From Dipteronia dyeriana (Eukaryota > Streptophyta > Magnoliopsida > Sapindales > Sapindaceae): DNA of 64,000 nucleotides. The stretch is taken from positions 67,405,192 to 67,469,191 of the forward strand of contig CM065300.1 of NCBI GenBank assembly GCA_032871835.1, read 5' to 3'. Position 1 is the stretch's first letter. Every line of letters starts with the position of its first letter. Positions 22,840 to 33,845 of this stretch are shown one piece after another. A model generated the notes under the pieces. That model saw nothing but the letters and a program-made list of their open reading frames with translations. It was not told the DNA's origin and made no database searches. Position numbers and translations under genes: made by a program.

Positions 22840-23169
22840 CATTTGAGATCATCTAATGCAAAAAACTCTTTTGATTGTCTTCAAGTGATTGGGATTGCTT
22901 AAGGGCATTGTCCTCACTATATGTCCATGTGGAGTCTTGGTAAGTTCTCCAATCTTGGTTGTGAGAGTTGTTGTTTGGATTGTAGTCTGACTCCGGGCTG
23001 CAGGAATTTCTTGATGTGCTTGTAGGTTCTAAACAATAAGGATTTGATGTTTGAGCTTGCTTCTACAAAACTCCGGAAATATATCTCTTAACTGACAACT
23101 CTCTAGGTCATGTCTAACTTCACCACATATTTTGCACTCCATGGTCTCTACTTGCCCATAGAAGTCCAT
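22840..23169 (-). pseudogene. LARD-1 zinc-knuckle frame (gag-like)
   Basis: From the ATG at 23167-23169 (MDFYGQVETME) a CCHC knuckle follows directly (CKICGEVRHDLESC, C-x2-C-x4-H-x4-C). A stop comes after about 45 codons. In another frame an N/Q/W-rich stretch (DYNPNNNSHNQDWRTYQD) resembles the linker after the knuckle in Athila/Tat gag proteins. It leads, with further breaks, into the coiled-coil frame at 22651. I read this as a decayed gag C-terminus. Confidence 0.55.
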
Positions 23170-23290
23170 CGTATCTGAAACAAAGAAAAACAAAAATACC
23201 AAAAGAACTAAAAGGATACCAAAAAAACTAAAACAACTAAGACACTTAACTAGAAAAATAGATAGCTAAGATTAGCCACCTAATTAACAT

Positions 23291-23314
23291 CATTCCCCGA
23301 CAACAGTGTCGCTT
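23291..23314 (-). promoter_or_regulatory. Degraded primer binding site of LARD-1
   Basis: Minus-strand sequence ending CTGTTGTCGGGGAATG, next to the LTR end, resembles the Asp-tRNA-type site GCCGTTGCCGGGGA used by Athila/Tat elements. It fixes the element's orientation. Confidence 0.65.
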
Positions 23315-24932
23315 TGAATGAGCTATTTTTGTCGTTATAAAACGCTCATCAAACAATATTTATAAAACCTCAACAATGCCTAAAATGTTTACAAAACAAG
23401 TACAATGGCAAGTCGAGTGTCGTCCACATATAATGGGAAATCAAATGACTAAAACTAGTTAACTAATGTGAAACTAAAACTAAGCATAAAAATGTAAAGA
23501 TAAATGGTTTGGAGTTTGAAAGGTTTATAACTAAATATGCAAACTAGAATTAGGAAAGTTAATCTAAAATGCAATTAGTGTTAATATGCAATGGGTGTTA
23601 AAAATGATGGTTAAGACTAAGGAATTGATGGATCCAACAAGTGAATTAAAGGAATGTACGAACTATCATGAAATGAATGCACATAAATTGACTGCAACCA
23701 ATCTAGATGTATAGTATCGATTGCATTCCCTTGTGAGTTTCCAATCTAGATGTATAGTATTGGCCACTCGTGAGTGATTGTTTAAGAATGCACATCTATC
23801 GAATTAAAGGACTAGTCTCTTCATAAATTTACCAACCTAGATGTATAGTGTTGATGCTTAACCTATCACAAGCAATCAACCTAGATGTATAGAATTGATT
23901 TCTCATTCAAGATTAGATTAAAAATTTAGATTGTTAAGTCCGGGTCTCACTTGAGGATGTACTCTTATTTGACCCTTCCATTCAATTTAGCTTATGGAGA
24001 ATAAATTGATATATACCCAATCACCCACACAAGAAAATGAGTTAAAGAAGACCAAATATATGTATACCTAGTCAACTATCCAATTAATTCCCTCAATAAA
24101 TTAGCTAGGAGAGGAATTTAGAATCAAAGACACACCAATAAAGGGAAAACATTAAAATAATGAATGAAACATAATTGATAGATTTAAATAGACTAAAATA
24201 GAGTTCATTACAAAGCCCAATGTCCACAAGTGTTTCACATCAATCCCTTGGTGGGATGTTTAGCTACTCAAGACAATAACAATTAAATAACAAGGAGAAA
24301 AGAGATAGAGAATACCCATGAAGAGAAACTCTTTCTTTCTTGAAACTTTGATCCAATCTCCAAGTATCCTTGAGTAGATGATGATGGAGGATGGTTAGAT
24401 TTTATGGAGGAAAATGAATTCCTTGATCTTCAGAGAGAAAATCTATTCTTGATGAGTCTCTCCTCATAATAGAATGGATTCTATTTATGTGTGTCTTTAT
24501 AATAGTTGAAAATTGCTGGTGTGGTAGCTTGTCGTGTAAAATGCGTGGCTTGTGCACGGGTTGAGACTAACGCAGAACCTGCGTAGTTACCTGTTGCCCT
24601 GATTTTCATCTCCCGGCTTAAGTGAAATGTGCGGACACTTGCACGATGGTGCATGGGTGTAGACTCGAGCAACGGCCTGGTTTATACTTCCTTTTTATTG
24701 TGCAGGTTGTGTACTGGTCAGGACCCGTGCAAGACCTGTGCAAATACCCTTTTGCTCTTTAATAATTCCTTTGTCTTTTTCCGCATAAATCCGTATCTTT
24801 TTTCCACTAAACAGAAATGTACCTAATCACCATAAACACAAATAAAGAGCCATAAGAGATGCAAAAACACCCGAAAGGGAGACAAAGGTTAAGGAAATGG
24901 GATCAAAATATATAACAATTTTGGCACGATCT
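23315..24932 (-). repeat. 5' LTR of LARD-1 (1,618 bp)
   Basis: This is homologous along its length to 17640-19226, with frequent differences, so the insertion is old. Its outer terminus reads AGATCG in minus orientation instead of TGATCG, one change from the canonical TG. The CTAGATGTATAG repeats (23698-23900) and a CpG-rich block (about 24530-24745) are retained. Confidence 0.9.
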
Positions 24933-26000
24933 TCCAGTGCCTCCACCCCGACGATGCTATTTAGGCACTTCAAGAGGTGTATTCGGGGGACTGCAACAAT
25001 CACACATGAGGAGAGGCACTAGCATACTAGGTGTTGCATATGGGATACTATTGGCCAACCCTTCACCATGATGCATTACAGTTTGTTCAATCCAGTGAAC
25101 CTTGGTAAAATACAACCAATCTAAACCACATTCCACTAGAGCAACTTTCCTTTATCAGTTTACCGTACCCTTTCACCTCTGAGTGGTAGATCTGATCGGG
25201 CCCATTTCTACTGCTTCAAGAAAATCAAAGCATGCCATAATCGAGATTGACTACTTCACCTGGTGGGTGGAAGCAGAACCACTCTTCAAAATAACAGAGG
25301 AAAATACCACCAAGTTTATCAAAAGGAATGTAGTTTGCAAGTTTAGGACTGAGATGATCATGATCACCGTCCTTAGTAAATAATTCGATAACGTGAGGTT
25401 TAGGGAGTTCTATGACGATCTAGGAATTGATCTCCGCTTCCCCACAGTAGCTCACCCTCAAACCAATAGTCTGGTAGAAGATACAGACAAAACTATCAAG
25501 AAGCTCTTTAAGAAGAAGTTGTAATAGAAGAAGGAATAAAGGGCAGATGAGCTCACTGATGTGTTCTGGGCATATCGCGCTACAAATGAGACCACGACTG
25601 AACCCTTTGCTCCTTAGCTTTTAGGGTAGAAACAGTCCTCCCTATCAAGCACAAGCTGACCTTCTTCAGGGTCTATCACGTTGAGCTAGAAAGCGACGAG
25701 GCTGGACCTCATAGAGGAAAAACAAGATAAGGCTGCAGATAGAGTAACGGTCTACTAAATTTGAATTGTAAGGTACTTTAATAGGAAAGTTAAAGCCTAT
25801 AGTTTCAAGGAAGGAGATCTGGTACTCTAGAAGGTGACCAAAATCACTAGGAACCAGTCAGTTGGGGTACTAGCACCGAAGAAAGACCCCTACCTGATGT
25901 AGGTAGTGGTCCGTAGCGGTACCATACTTGGAACGCGAACCACCTGGAGAGATTTTACCCATAGCAATATGAAGACACTATGACTGACCAGTACCATCTA
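24933..26000 (+). pseudogene. Tat-1b integrase
   Basis: Continues from 17639 across LARD-1. Landmarks are CLHPDDAI (24938), GYYWPTLHHDA (about 25048, zinc-finger region), and the open stretch 25183-25383 (VDLIGPISTA, IEIDYFTWWVEAEPL, FIKRNVVCKF). FREFYDDLGIDL, AHPQTNSLVED and KTIKKLFKKKL follow (about 25400-25520), then decayed C-terminal sequence to about 25980. The middle catalytic Asp (normally TDNG-QF) is disrupted near 25375, and many stops are present. It would have joined cDNA to the host genome. Confidence 0.85.
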
Positions 26001-26170
26001 GGAAAGTACCGGTATTTATACCACGTAAACGTTATATATCTCTAATTGATCATCAATAAACACTTTCCATCTCCCTTCATCTCCATTTATGTTATTTTGT
26101 CACCAGGTTTTTCACCATTGACATTCGCCATGATCGCTATAAACCCGAAAAAGCAACCTTGCTACCCCGT
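26000..26170 (+). other. Tat-1b 3' UTR before the tandem repeat
   Basis: Non-coding sequence after the last recognisable pol residues; nothing else seen. Confidence 0.5.
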
Positions 26171-26542
26171 TGCCTTAGCCGGGCACCACCCCTGTTAAGA
26201 AGGGTCTAAGTGTAAGAGCATAATTGTCTGCTAGATCATGAGACTAGGATAACCAAATGATAATCCCAATGCCCTTGGTTAGGTAACCCCTCCAGGAAGG
26301 GTATGAGTGTAAGTGCATAGTCGCCTGCCAGACAACTAGACCAGGATAGCCAAATGGCCCTCCTAATGCCCTGGTAGAGCTACCAACCCCAAGAAGGATC
26401 TGAGCCTAAGTACATAGTTGCTAACAAGACCACGAGACTAGGATAGCCAAATGGCCCTCCTTATGCCTTGGTCGGGCTACAACTCTAAAGAAGGATTTGG
26501 GTTGTAAATGCATAGTTATCCATCCAGATCAAGATCGCTTGG
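26171..26542 (+). repeat. ~97-bp tandem repeat in Tat-1b 3' UTR
   Basis: Units start at 26171, 26270, 26367 and 26464 (spacing 99, 97, 97), the last one partial. Each begins TGCCTTGGTCGGG-like and contains AAGAAGG-TCT-AGTGTAAG-GCATA and GACTAGGATAGCCAAATGGCC. Homologous units occur inverted in Tat-3 at about 51925-52230. Confidence 0.9.
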
Positions 26543-26635
26543 ATACTAGTTTTTCCTTGTATTGGAATGATAGGTACCGCGAGGGATGTATTTGAGTAGG
26601 TTTTCGTCCAAGTGCCAAAATTCCCAAAAAAGGGA

Positions 26636-28199
26636 TGCTTGGTACCCTGATTTTCCCATAAAGTATAATCAGCTTTGACAAAGTCCCACAGGGATCATCT
26701 TGTTTTAGTACCTCGGAAACCTGGTACTAGTCACTTATCACAATTTTTTCTCCTTATCATTTGTTAGACGAAAATTCGCTCTAAATGAGGAATCTGAATC
26801 AACACCTTCAGGACCACATTCAAGGAGGATCGCGGTTGGGGTTAGTACCTTCGACACCATTTTCACATATAAAATTGGGTGAGACTAATGAAAGAAATGA
26901 TGGTGTATTAGATGATGTTATTGATCAAATGAAGCAATGAATACAACAATATAATGGTATGAAACTCTCAATCTGTCAATCTTGCTTAACTAATTATGAG
27001 GTGGCAAACTAGTATCTGTTGATAAGTGGACCCAATTCTTAACGACGATGGCAAGGCTTGTTCTAGATTGTAGAATCAAGCAATAACTCTCTCATTTTCT
27101 CCCCCATTTGACATGATTTTCTATTTAATATGATTGACCCTTGAGAATCGATTGGTAAGGGATATCTTGGTAGGAAACATGTTTGTTTCCTTTTCGGACT
27201 CTGTCACTATAACTATGCATACGTGGAGTTTGCTTGCATCTTAGAGATTAATTCGACTTCCTTTGTTATCGGTGTGGTACTTCAATGCAATGACCTAGTG
27301 ATATGGTAGAGCATCTTGAAGTTCAAGTATGCTTACGAGGTATCCTATGGTACCATCCTGGTGAGGTGGTGCTTGACCGGCTAGCAGGGTACACTGAGGT
27401 AACATTTTGGTGATGTGGCACTTGATAGGCTTCTCTAGTGAGGTACCTCGAGGTACCATTCTGGTAGAGATGTGTCTGGTTGACCTTGCTAGAGCATTAC
27501 GATCTCCTAGAAGTTTTACAAGTGCCTTCCCTTCTGATTAAAAGGCATGATAAGTTCCTTGACAGGTTAACAAGGTAATGCTAAGGTGCTTAAGAACCAG
27601 TCGGTCCGTGAGAGTGCAAGAGCTTCACCTTGCTATTTCGATGATTTAGAGGTACTTAGGTTGTGCTTGGCCTAACACTTTGAGGGAAGCCATTGTGTCT
27701 AGTACCTATTCGGTGTATAGAGACACTTTCTATCAGATGGCAATAGAGTGAAAAATTTCCCTTTAGGGCCTTGCCAAGTTTGTCCATAAACTGAATTCCC
27801 ATTTGACTTGAACAACAGTGATTGATTTAGGGTTGGAGTCAGATTTCCCATTTCATTTCGGAAATTTTCCTTTTTTAACCGGCTACCAGAATCTTGGAAG
27901 AAATCTTCTCATTAATTATGATGGCCACGTGTCAAGCGAGGGGAAAGTTTCTTGTTTGAAAATGAGAGGTTTACGAGTATCGAAATGAAAATCTCACATT
28001 CTCGATTATACTTCTGCCATCGATTATTGTTTCATTACGTCTATTTAAACCTGGCTTCCTCTTCTTTCTCTCACTATTCCAAACCTTCTGTTTTTTTTTT
28101 CAAAATTTCAAAAAATCTCCAATCCATAATCTCTCTTGTCTTTTTTGCCTCCCTTTAACTTTCTCCTCCTTTCGCTCAAGCCTTGAATCCATTATTTCC
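26636..28199 (+). repeat. Tat-1b LTR and ORF1 leader
   Basis: A purine tract AAAAAAGGGA ends at 26635 and the LTR probably opens TGCTTGGTACCC at 26636; the same junction in Tat-3 is TGTCACTCCGTACCCC. The body aligns with Tat-2 (16706-17014 and 13268-14296). The LTR 3' end and primer site are not identifiable. A G-box CACGTG (27926-27931) and a TATTTAAAC box (28042-28050) precede ORF1, and both are conserved in Tat-2. Confidence 0.65.
27926..28050 (+). promoter_or_regulatory. Putative ORF1 promoter (G-box and TATA-like box)
   Basis: CCACGTGTCA and TATTTAAAC lie about 270 and 150 bp before the ORF1 ATG. Equivalent elements stand at the same places before Tat-2 ORF1. A pyrimidine-rich leader follows the TATA-like box. 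Confidence 0.5.
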
Positions 28200-30760
28200 A
28201 TGGCAAACTCTGACTATGATAGTATTAAAAATTGGTGGAGGGTGACTCCCCGAGTCTCACTGGTGGGAAACGGGGTTCGGGAAGAAGATAGCGAAGAGAG
28301 CGACGCTCTTTCATTGCAGCCACATCGTAGTTCTGGCCAGAATATCACTATCGTGGCCAATTTTGTGAACAATCCCGATTCCACCCTAGAAATAGTTTAG
28401 GGGAATTCAAATGAAGATTTATGCAGCTTTAAAACTAGTAAAGAGCAGGTTGAAGTTGCCTCCGTTGTACCAGGAGGCGTAATTTCCCTACCTCAGGATT
28501 TCAGAATAATCCCTGATTCCACCACTACTGTTGATTCGATCGGCCGCTTGAGGAAGAAGTTCAGCGTTCCTGATAGTATTACAATCATTGTTCCTCATAG
28601 GAGGTACAATGTGTATACCCCTCTCTCCGACGTACTTCCTATCCATACCGCTACCCTTGAAAGCGTGGTGAGGATACCTCACCACCTGTCACTCTATAGG
28701 GTGCTCCATGTCCCTCAGCTCGCTTCCCTTTAGTTGACACAGGGTTTTGAAGGCTTCTGGTGGGTTTCCTTATTCTTTGGAAGGAGCAGTGTGAAAAGGA
28801 TAATGTTGATAAGGAGCCGAGATTAGATGAGTTACGGTTCATTTTCAAGATTACTGCCTTGACTCCTGGTCCCAATGGCAGTTTTGTGTTTGGGAAAGGA
28901 ATAATTTGAAGTTCATTGTACCTAGTGTTACCAAGAAGGATACCTCTTAGAGAGAATAATAGGTTGTGGTCGGTGAAGATTGAGGGAGCTTTGTTTTCAT
29001 TGGGGGGAAAAAGTATCAAGTCCCCACCCAATTTAATGACAAACCGGTATGGGGAAGATGTCTCTGTTGGCTACATCCATGGCGATCTTGAAAGCAACTG
29101 TTGACCACAAGTATGTCAACCGTGAGTTTCTTACTTCAGAAGCTTATGACCGAAGAAGGGTGAACCGGTATCTGCGTATCTCAGTCGCTTCTTCATGTAT
29201 GATGATCGGTTAATTTTCTATTGATGCATGCTACTTGCTTGTCCTTGTTGCATTCAAATTCTATGTTAATTTATGCAGTTTCTTCCTTCCTCTACTGGTC
29301 TAGCGGAAGCCCGGCTTGCTGGAGAGCTAGTCCCCTCATAAACTTTCTTCTCCGACTAATTCCCTCAACTTAAACTGTTAGGTCCCCTCATCCTCCTGCC
29401 AAAGCGAGGCACATACCAGTTGGGATCCCTAGGGCACCTCTTAACTCTAGACCCACGTCTCAGATAGATGTATTCATATCCCGACAGACCAGGGTGAGAT
29501 GTCAGGGCATTATTGCTCCTACTGCTTGTACTATTGTTGTCGGCTCCACTGATGTCGCCTCTACTTCTACTGTTACTACTACAATTCAACTTCTTCTGCC
29601 TACTTCAGTACTTCCCCAAACAGCGGGGGGCCTTAAAACCTCTGATGCCACCACCTATGTAACTCCCTGTGTTAATACTAGACCTCAATCAAGGATTTCT
29701 AAACAAAATGAGGTATTCGATCGGTTTGTCCACTCCTCCCTGGTAGAGGTTTAGCTCAAATGACCTCTCTACCCTCCGAGGTCCTGCTCACCATATTACC
29801 GAGGTAAGTGTTAAGTCATATCTTATCTTATTATTATTCTGCCATTCGTAAAATGGGTATCCAGATGTTGACGAACTTGGTTACTGTGTTTTGCAGACTT
29901 TCAAGTGTAACGTAGCGGTGAGCCATCAGATGGCCTCGCTGAGGATGCGTGCTAAAAAGGCTAAATCTGATGCTGAGATAGCTCGAGAGGAGCTTGCTCA
30001 AACTCAAAGTGCGGTACAGACCTGTATCTCAACCTGAACACGATATAGAAGACGTTGGGTGGTATGCGATGTGACCTGGAGAGGTTAAAACGTGTTCTTG
30101 ATAAGAAGACTCTCAGGTCAGAACTGTTATCCATGGAGAAAATCTGCTGAAGGAGAAAAGTTAAGGAGCAGATGGAGGAAAATCAAGCTCTGCACCCTCA
30201 AGTGGCCAGCTTGGAGGCTGAAATTGACTCCCTTTTCGGTGATGGCTACTTTTATGTTTCATTCCAAGCAGCCCAGGCTCTTCCTCTTCCTTTTGACTTA
30301 GCCATCATCATGAACTAGGATAAGGAAGAGATCATAGATAGAGCAAAGAGGATGTCAACCCCCGCTGGTGATGGAGTAGGTACCTCTCGAGCTGCTATTA
30401 TTGATAGGGGAGCAAACGGTGAAGATCAGAAGCTTGGGATTAGGGAGGTTCTCCCTGCTTCCAAGGAGGTAGAAGAAAACATGCCTACTGATAAAGGAGC
30501 CGTAGAAGACCAGTCTGCCTTTATGAAGATGGTGGAAAGCCAAACTTGTCCGGCTTCAATAGAAGGAGTAGCTGAGGTGAAATCAGTAGAGGAGCAGGTA
30601 GGGGCAGGGGTCACCATAACTTCCCAGACGGAGGCCATCCCTCTTGAGATTCTAATTGAGATTGCATAAGTGCTAATCAAATAGCAGGTCAACAAGCAGC
30701 CACCAGGAAATGTAGCTACTAGCGAGGGATACCAGGAAGGTGTTGACGTATGATCCCGAT
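28200..30760 (+). pseudogene. Tat-1b ORF1 with apparent introns
   Basis: The ATG at 28200 opens MANSDYDSIKNWWRV. Landmarks shared with Tat-2 are EEDSEESD, ISLPQDFRIIPDSTT, PDSITIIVPHRRYNVYT and IPHHLSLYRVLH. A later coiled-coil part reads VAVSHQMASLRMRAKKAKSDAEI and ends in an acidic region (30352-30669). In-frame stops occur (for example 28398), but conserved blocks continue in several exon-like pieces. Good splice sites flank 29804-29896, and a weaker intron may end near 29279. Function is unknown; Ogre/Tat elements often carry an extra ORF upstream of gag. It may match the 'putative gypsy type transposon' family. Confidence 0.6.
29804..29896 (+). other. Candidate intron in ORF1
   Basis: The donor GAG|GTAAGTG and acceptor TTTTGCAG|ACTTTC bound 93 bp of T-rich sequence between an S/T/P-rich part and the coiled-coil part. 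The sites match plant splice consensus; splicing itself is inferred. Confidence 0.5.
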
Positions 30761-30785
30761 ATCATATGCTTACTTTTGCTGCCAG

Positions 30786-30840
30786 GTAAAGGGGGTGGGC
30801 TTCTTGCTAGAACCTGGCCAACTACTTATCATTCATTCTT

Positions 30841-30880
<40 letters not shown>

Positions 30881-30883
30881 CAG
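30786..30883 (+). other. Candidate intron with (CT)n tract
   Basis: CCAG|GTAAAG at 30786 and (CT)n-TTCCCAG|GAAACC ending at 30883 have donor and acceptor form. The sequences after the two sites are similar (AAAGGGGGTGGGCT and AACCGGGGATGGGCT), which could instead reflect a duplication. Confidence 0.3.
30842..30877. repeat. (CT)n microsatellite
   Basis: About 18 CT dinucleotides, uninterrupted. Confidence 0.95.
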
Positions 30884-30889
30884 GAAACC

Positions 30890-31479
30890 GGGGATGGGCT
30901 CCCTTAATTTTATGAATGGAAGCTACCTCTTTCTTCTTCATTCCAGTATCTATTTGACCCTTATCTTAGTTGAATGCGTCTTGCTTTATTTCTTAACCAA
31001 ACCTTAGAGTAGTCTTTATATACACCTGACTAAAAAAGAAATTGGTAATACAAAAAAACTTTAAAAACCTGTTAAGTGTAAGAAATCAACATAGACTTTG
31101 TGACAGTCACCCGTTTTAGGTACTTAGTCAAAATTCGATTCTACGGGCCCTAGGTTGCTACCTTTCCTGCTTCCTAAGTTCCTCAGTCTTGTGAGGTTGC
31201 TGCATTTGTAGCTTTGATTGCTCCTATAACTAGATTATGGTGAAAGTACTAGTAGCAAATGTTTGGGTACTAGGAGCCTAATGTTTGTTGTGGTGCCCTA
31301 GTACCTAGATAATGATTTTGGCTAAAGCGCTTACTGCTACTGCTATAAGTCCTCATTCCATGTTTGGTTCAAATGGATTCTGAGAATACAAATTGAAAAA
31401 TGAGTGATGAGATAAACAGGGGGAGACAAGTAATTGGTACCGAATCGTCGAGGTACTTGGTCGAGGCGATCCTCATGGG
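30890..31479 (-). repeat. Probable remainder of Tat-3 3' LTR
   Basis: Non-coding. In reverse complement, 31300-31479 resembles about 26690-26810 of the Tat-1b LTR (GAGGTAC, TATCATT and GAATCT words) and continues the 51765-51822 segment across Angela-1. A GTATATAAAG box (minus, about 31012-31022) could be the LTR TATA. The left boundary is unclear. Confidence 0.45.
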
Positions 31480-33816
31480 TGTAGGGGAAAATCGATTAAA
31501 AAATGCGGCGAAAGCGTAGAATTAGGGTTTGAAATATTTAAAAAATTCGCCTTTAACAGAAAGAACCTTAACCCTAGATTAATTGATATATAATTAAAGT
31601 ATCGTACCATTTAATCGTGAAGATTGAACTAGCGCTGAATTGAATCCGTAAGATCTTCCAATCTAGTTACGAATGTGAATCACCTAGGAGTGTGGGCTCC
31701 CATTTTTTTAAATTGTGTACCTGAGGATGGAAACAAACAAAATCTTTTTCTTTGTTAGTCACAATAATCCTCCAAGAAGAAAAACAAAGAACGTTAGGTC
31801 ACATGTGAATTATCAATCAATTTGATTGAAACTCATGTGAACCTAGATTCGACGTTGTACACAAAACCTTTTAATGTAAAGGCTATTAGTGTACCATCGA
31901 ATACAAAACGTTCTTTCTTCCTTTTCCTCTTTGCCGAATTTTCACACACCAATCTTTAGAGTTGGAAGAAATTATCTAGAGCAAGAACCAAATTCTCTAT
32001 ACTCAAAATTTTCTCTTGGCTGAAATTTATCTACCTTAAATTAGGGCTTGGCCAAAATTTCTCTCCAAGAAAAAGGTAATGGCCGAAATTTTTTCTCTCT
32101 AAGAATTAGGTTGGCCGAATTCTACACTATCATATATATAGTGGCCGAATTCTTCATCCTTTTAATTTAGGAGACCAAATCCTCTCCGATGAAAGATTTA
32201 CTTGATGGGCAAGAATCATTTCCATAGGAGGATTTACTTGGTGGGCAAGAATCATTTCCTTAGGAGGATTTACTTGGTGACTAAAAGAAAAATTCTAAGA
32301 AAAATTATTTTCTACACCAAGACTCCCAATCCAACTCAAATAGTGTATTTATTCAATAACCAATTATTGAATATATTTAAATTGTGACTAAATCAAAAAC
32401 TTCCTAATAGAAATCAAATATTTCCTTATTTGACTAGATAAATAAATTCCTATTATTTATCTACTTATCAAATATAGTATTTAATACTAATCATATTGCC
32501 AACAATAATAGGACTCTAGGAGACCATCTCAAACAAGGAAAAAGTTTTTGACTTTTAATTAAATAAATAAATAATTAATTAATTTCTATTAAATTAAAAA
32601 ATAAAATAAAAAATAATATAACAAGATATTATATATAGCCTTAGCCGCCCAAGCCAATATATATGGGCAAAATATTGTTTCTCCTATTTTATTAAATCCA
32701 TTGGACCTAAATAAAAAGTCCACATGTGAACTAGACTCAGTCTTACTAAAAGAAATAAATCCACATGCCTTGATACAATTCTAAATGGACCTATAAATTG
32801 GTTTGGTAGAATATATCAGGTGATCCATGCAAGTTCGTGTGGACTGGAGATCTTGGCGGGCTATCTAAATTTAAGCTCCAATAGACATAACCTAATCACA
32901 ATAAAAAAAATGATTCACTTAGGTCCGATCTATTAATTTTAGTTTATTCCACCAAAGAACTAAAATTGAACTCTTAAATAAAGATAGAATAATTTAATAT
33001 TGCTCATTCATACCCTAGACAATCTCAGTGGAGATGGTATATCCTCGTGAAGAATACCACTAAACGCCAATAACTCATAGACCGCCTATAACCCTCCAAT
33101 TTACCATATTTACTCATATGACCATATTTTGAACTTGGATATTTTGACTTGTCTAGAAGCCATTTTTCAACATACACTATTGAAAACTTAACGTTAAGAT
33201 TTAATACCCAATACCTCAAAACATCCATATGACGATATTCTACTCTCATTTAATAAATGGAGCCACAATATCTATATCTAAAAGTGAAGTCCTCAATCTA
33301 TTAACAAATGAATACCACCAAACTATCGAGGATAGACTACGCTATAAAATCGTACTCATTGATAGCTCAAATGATAACACTTGCAACTATAAGTTTATCG
33401 ATTATCTCAGGATTGAGATAGACTCTTCGATTGTCTTCAAGTGAAAACTTTTATCCATTGATGGTTCTGGATAAAATATTTAGTTGTGATCCTATTCAAT
33501 GCACCCAGTGCACTAGATTATTTTGTCCAATGACAGCACACTTTAATGATTTTAAACTCATCATAACACATTTATCATAAGTTGTGAATATTATTCAAGA
33601 CTAACGAAAGAACTGTGTCTACTGCATACATATCCATATGTATGAACTATTCTTCTTTTCTCATAGTCTTTTGACCTTATGATTATTTACTTTTGACAAT
33701 TATAATAATTAAACTATAAATGCTATAAGATTTGTTAAACTAGAAATCGCTTTTATTAATATGAAAAGATTATCAATTACATTATTATACTCTTGCTATC
33801 GAGCATAATCCCAACA
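31480..33816 (-). repeat. 3' LTR of Angela-1 (2,337 bp)
   Basis: Same family as 49486-51764 and the solo LTR 14297-16705. It contains about 2.7 copies of a 36-bp repeat with GATTTACTTGGTGGGCAAGA (units from 32195, 32231 and 32267). A conserved minus-strand GCTATATATAATATC box (about 32625-32640) may be the TATA box. Confidence 0.95.
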
Positions 33817-33830
33817 ATCTACCACTTGCT
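33817..33830 (-). promoter_or_regulatory. Polypurine tract of Angela-1
   Basis: Minus-strand CAAGTGGTAGAT abuts the LTR start TGTTGGG. The usual Angela form is AAGTGGGAGAT, so one base appears changed. Confidence 0.65.
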
Positions 33831-33845
33831 CTATAGCAAGTGTGT

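Larger units (their letters stand above)
17640..24932 (-). mobile_element. LARD-1: large non-autonomous Ty3/gypsy-related LTR element
   Basis: This 7.3-kb minus-strand element has LTRs 17640-19226 and 23315-24932. It is flanked by TCCGG (17635-17639) and TCCAG (24933-24937), a TSD with one later change. Next to the right-hand LTR is a degraded Asp-tRNA-type primer site; next to the left-hand LTR is a polypurine tract. The roughly 4.1-kb interior has no pol. It contains a zinc-knuckle frame, a coiled-coil frame and long non-coding DNA. The termini and primer type suggest a Tat/Athila relative mobilised in trans. It is inserted in Tat-1b pol. Confidence 0.9.

Noticed and set aside
24921..24937. 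LARD-1 ending at GGCA (24926) with a different TSD
   Set aside because: That choice leaves no matching flanks. Ending at 24932 gives TCCGG/TCCAG flanks and matches the TGATCG start of the partner LTR.
28651..29031. Minus-strand ORF of 126 codons opposite ORF1, with a smaller one at 28488-28685
   Set aside because: ORF1 homology with Tat-2 is on the plus strand; the antisense frame is not kept in Tat-2.
30842..30877. Horizontal-transfer or bacterial origin of any segment
   Set aside because: Every long segment is explained by plant LTR-retrotransposon families; no operon-like coding or Shine-Dalgarno pattern is seen.
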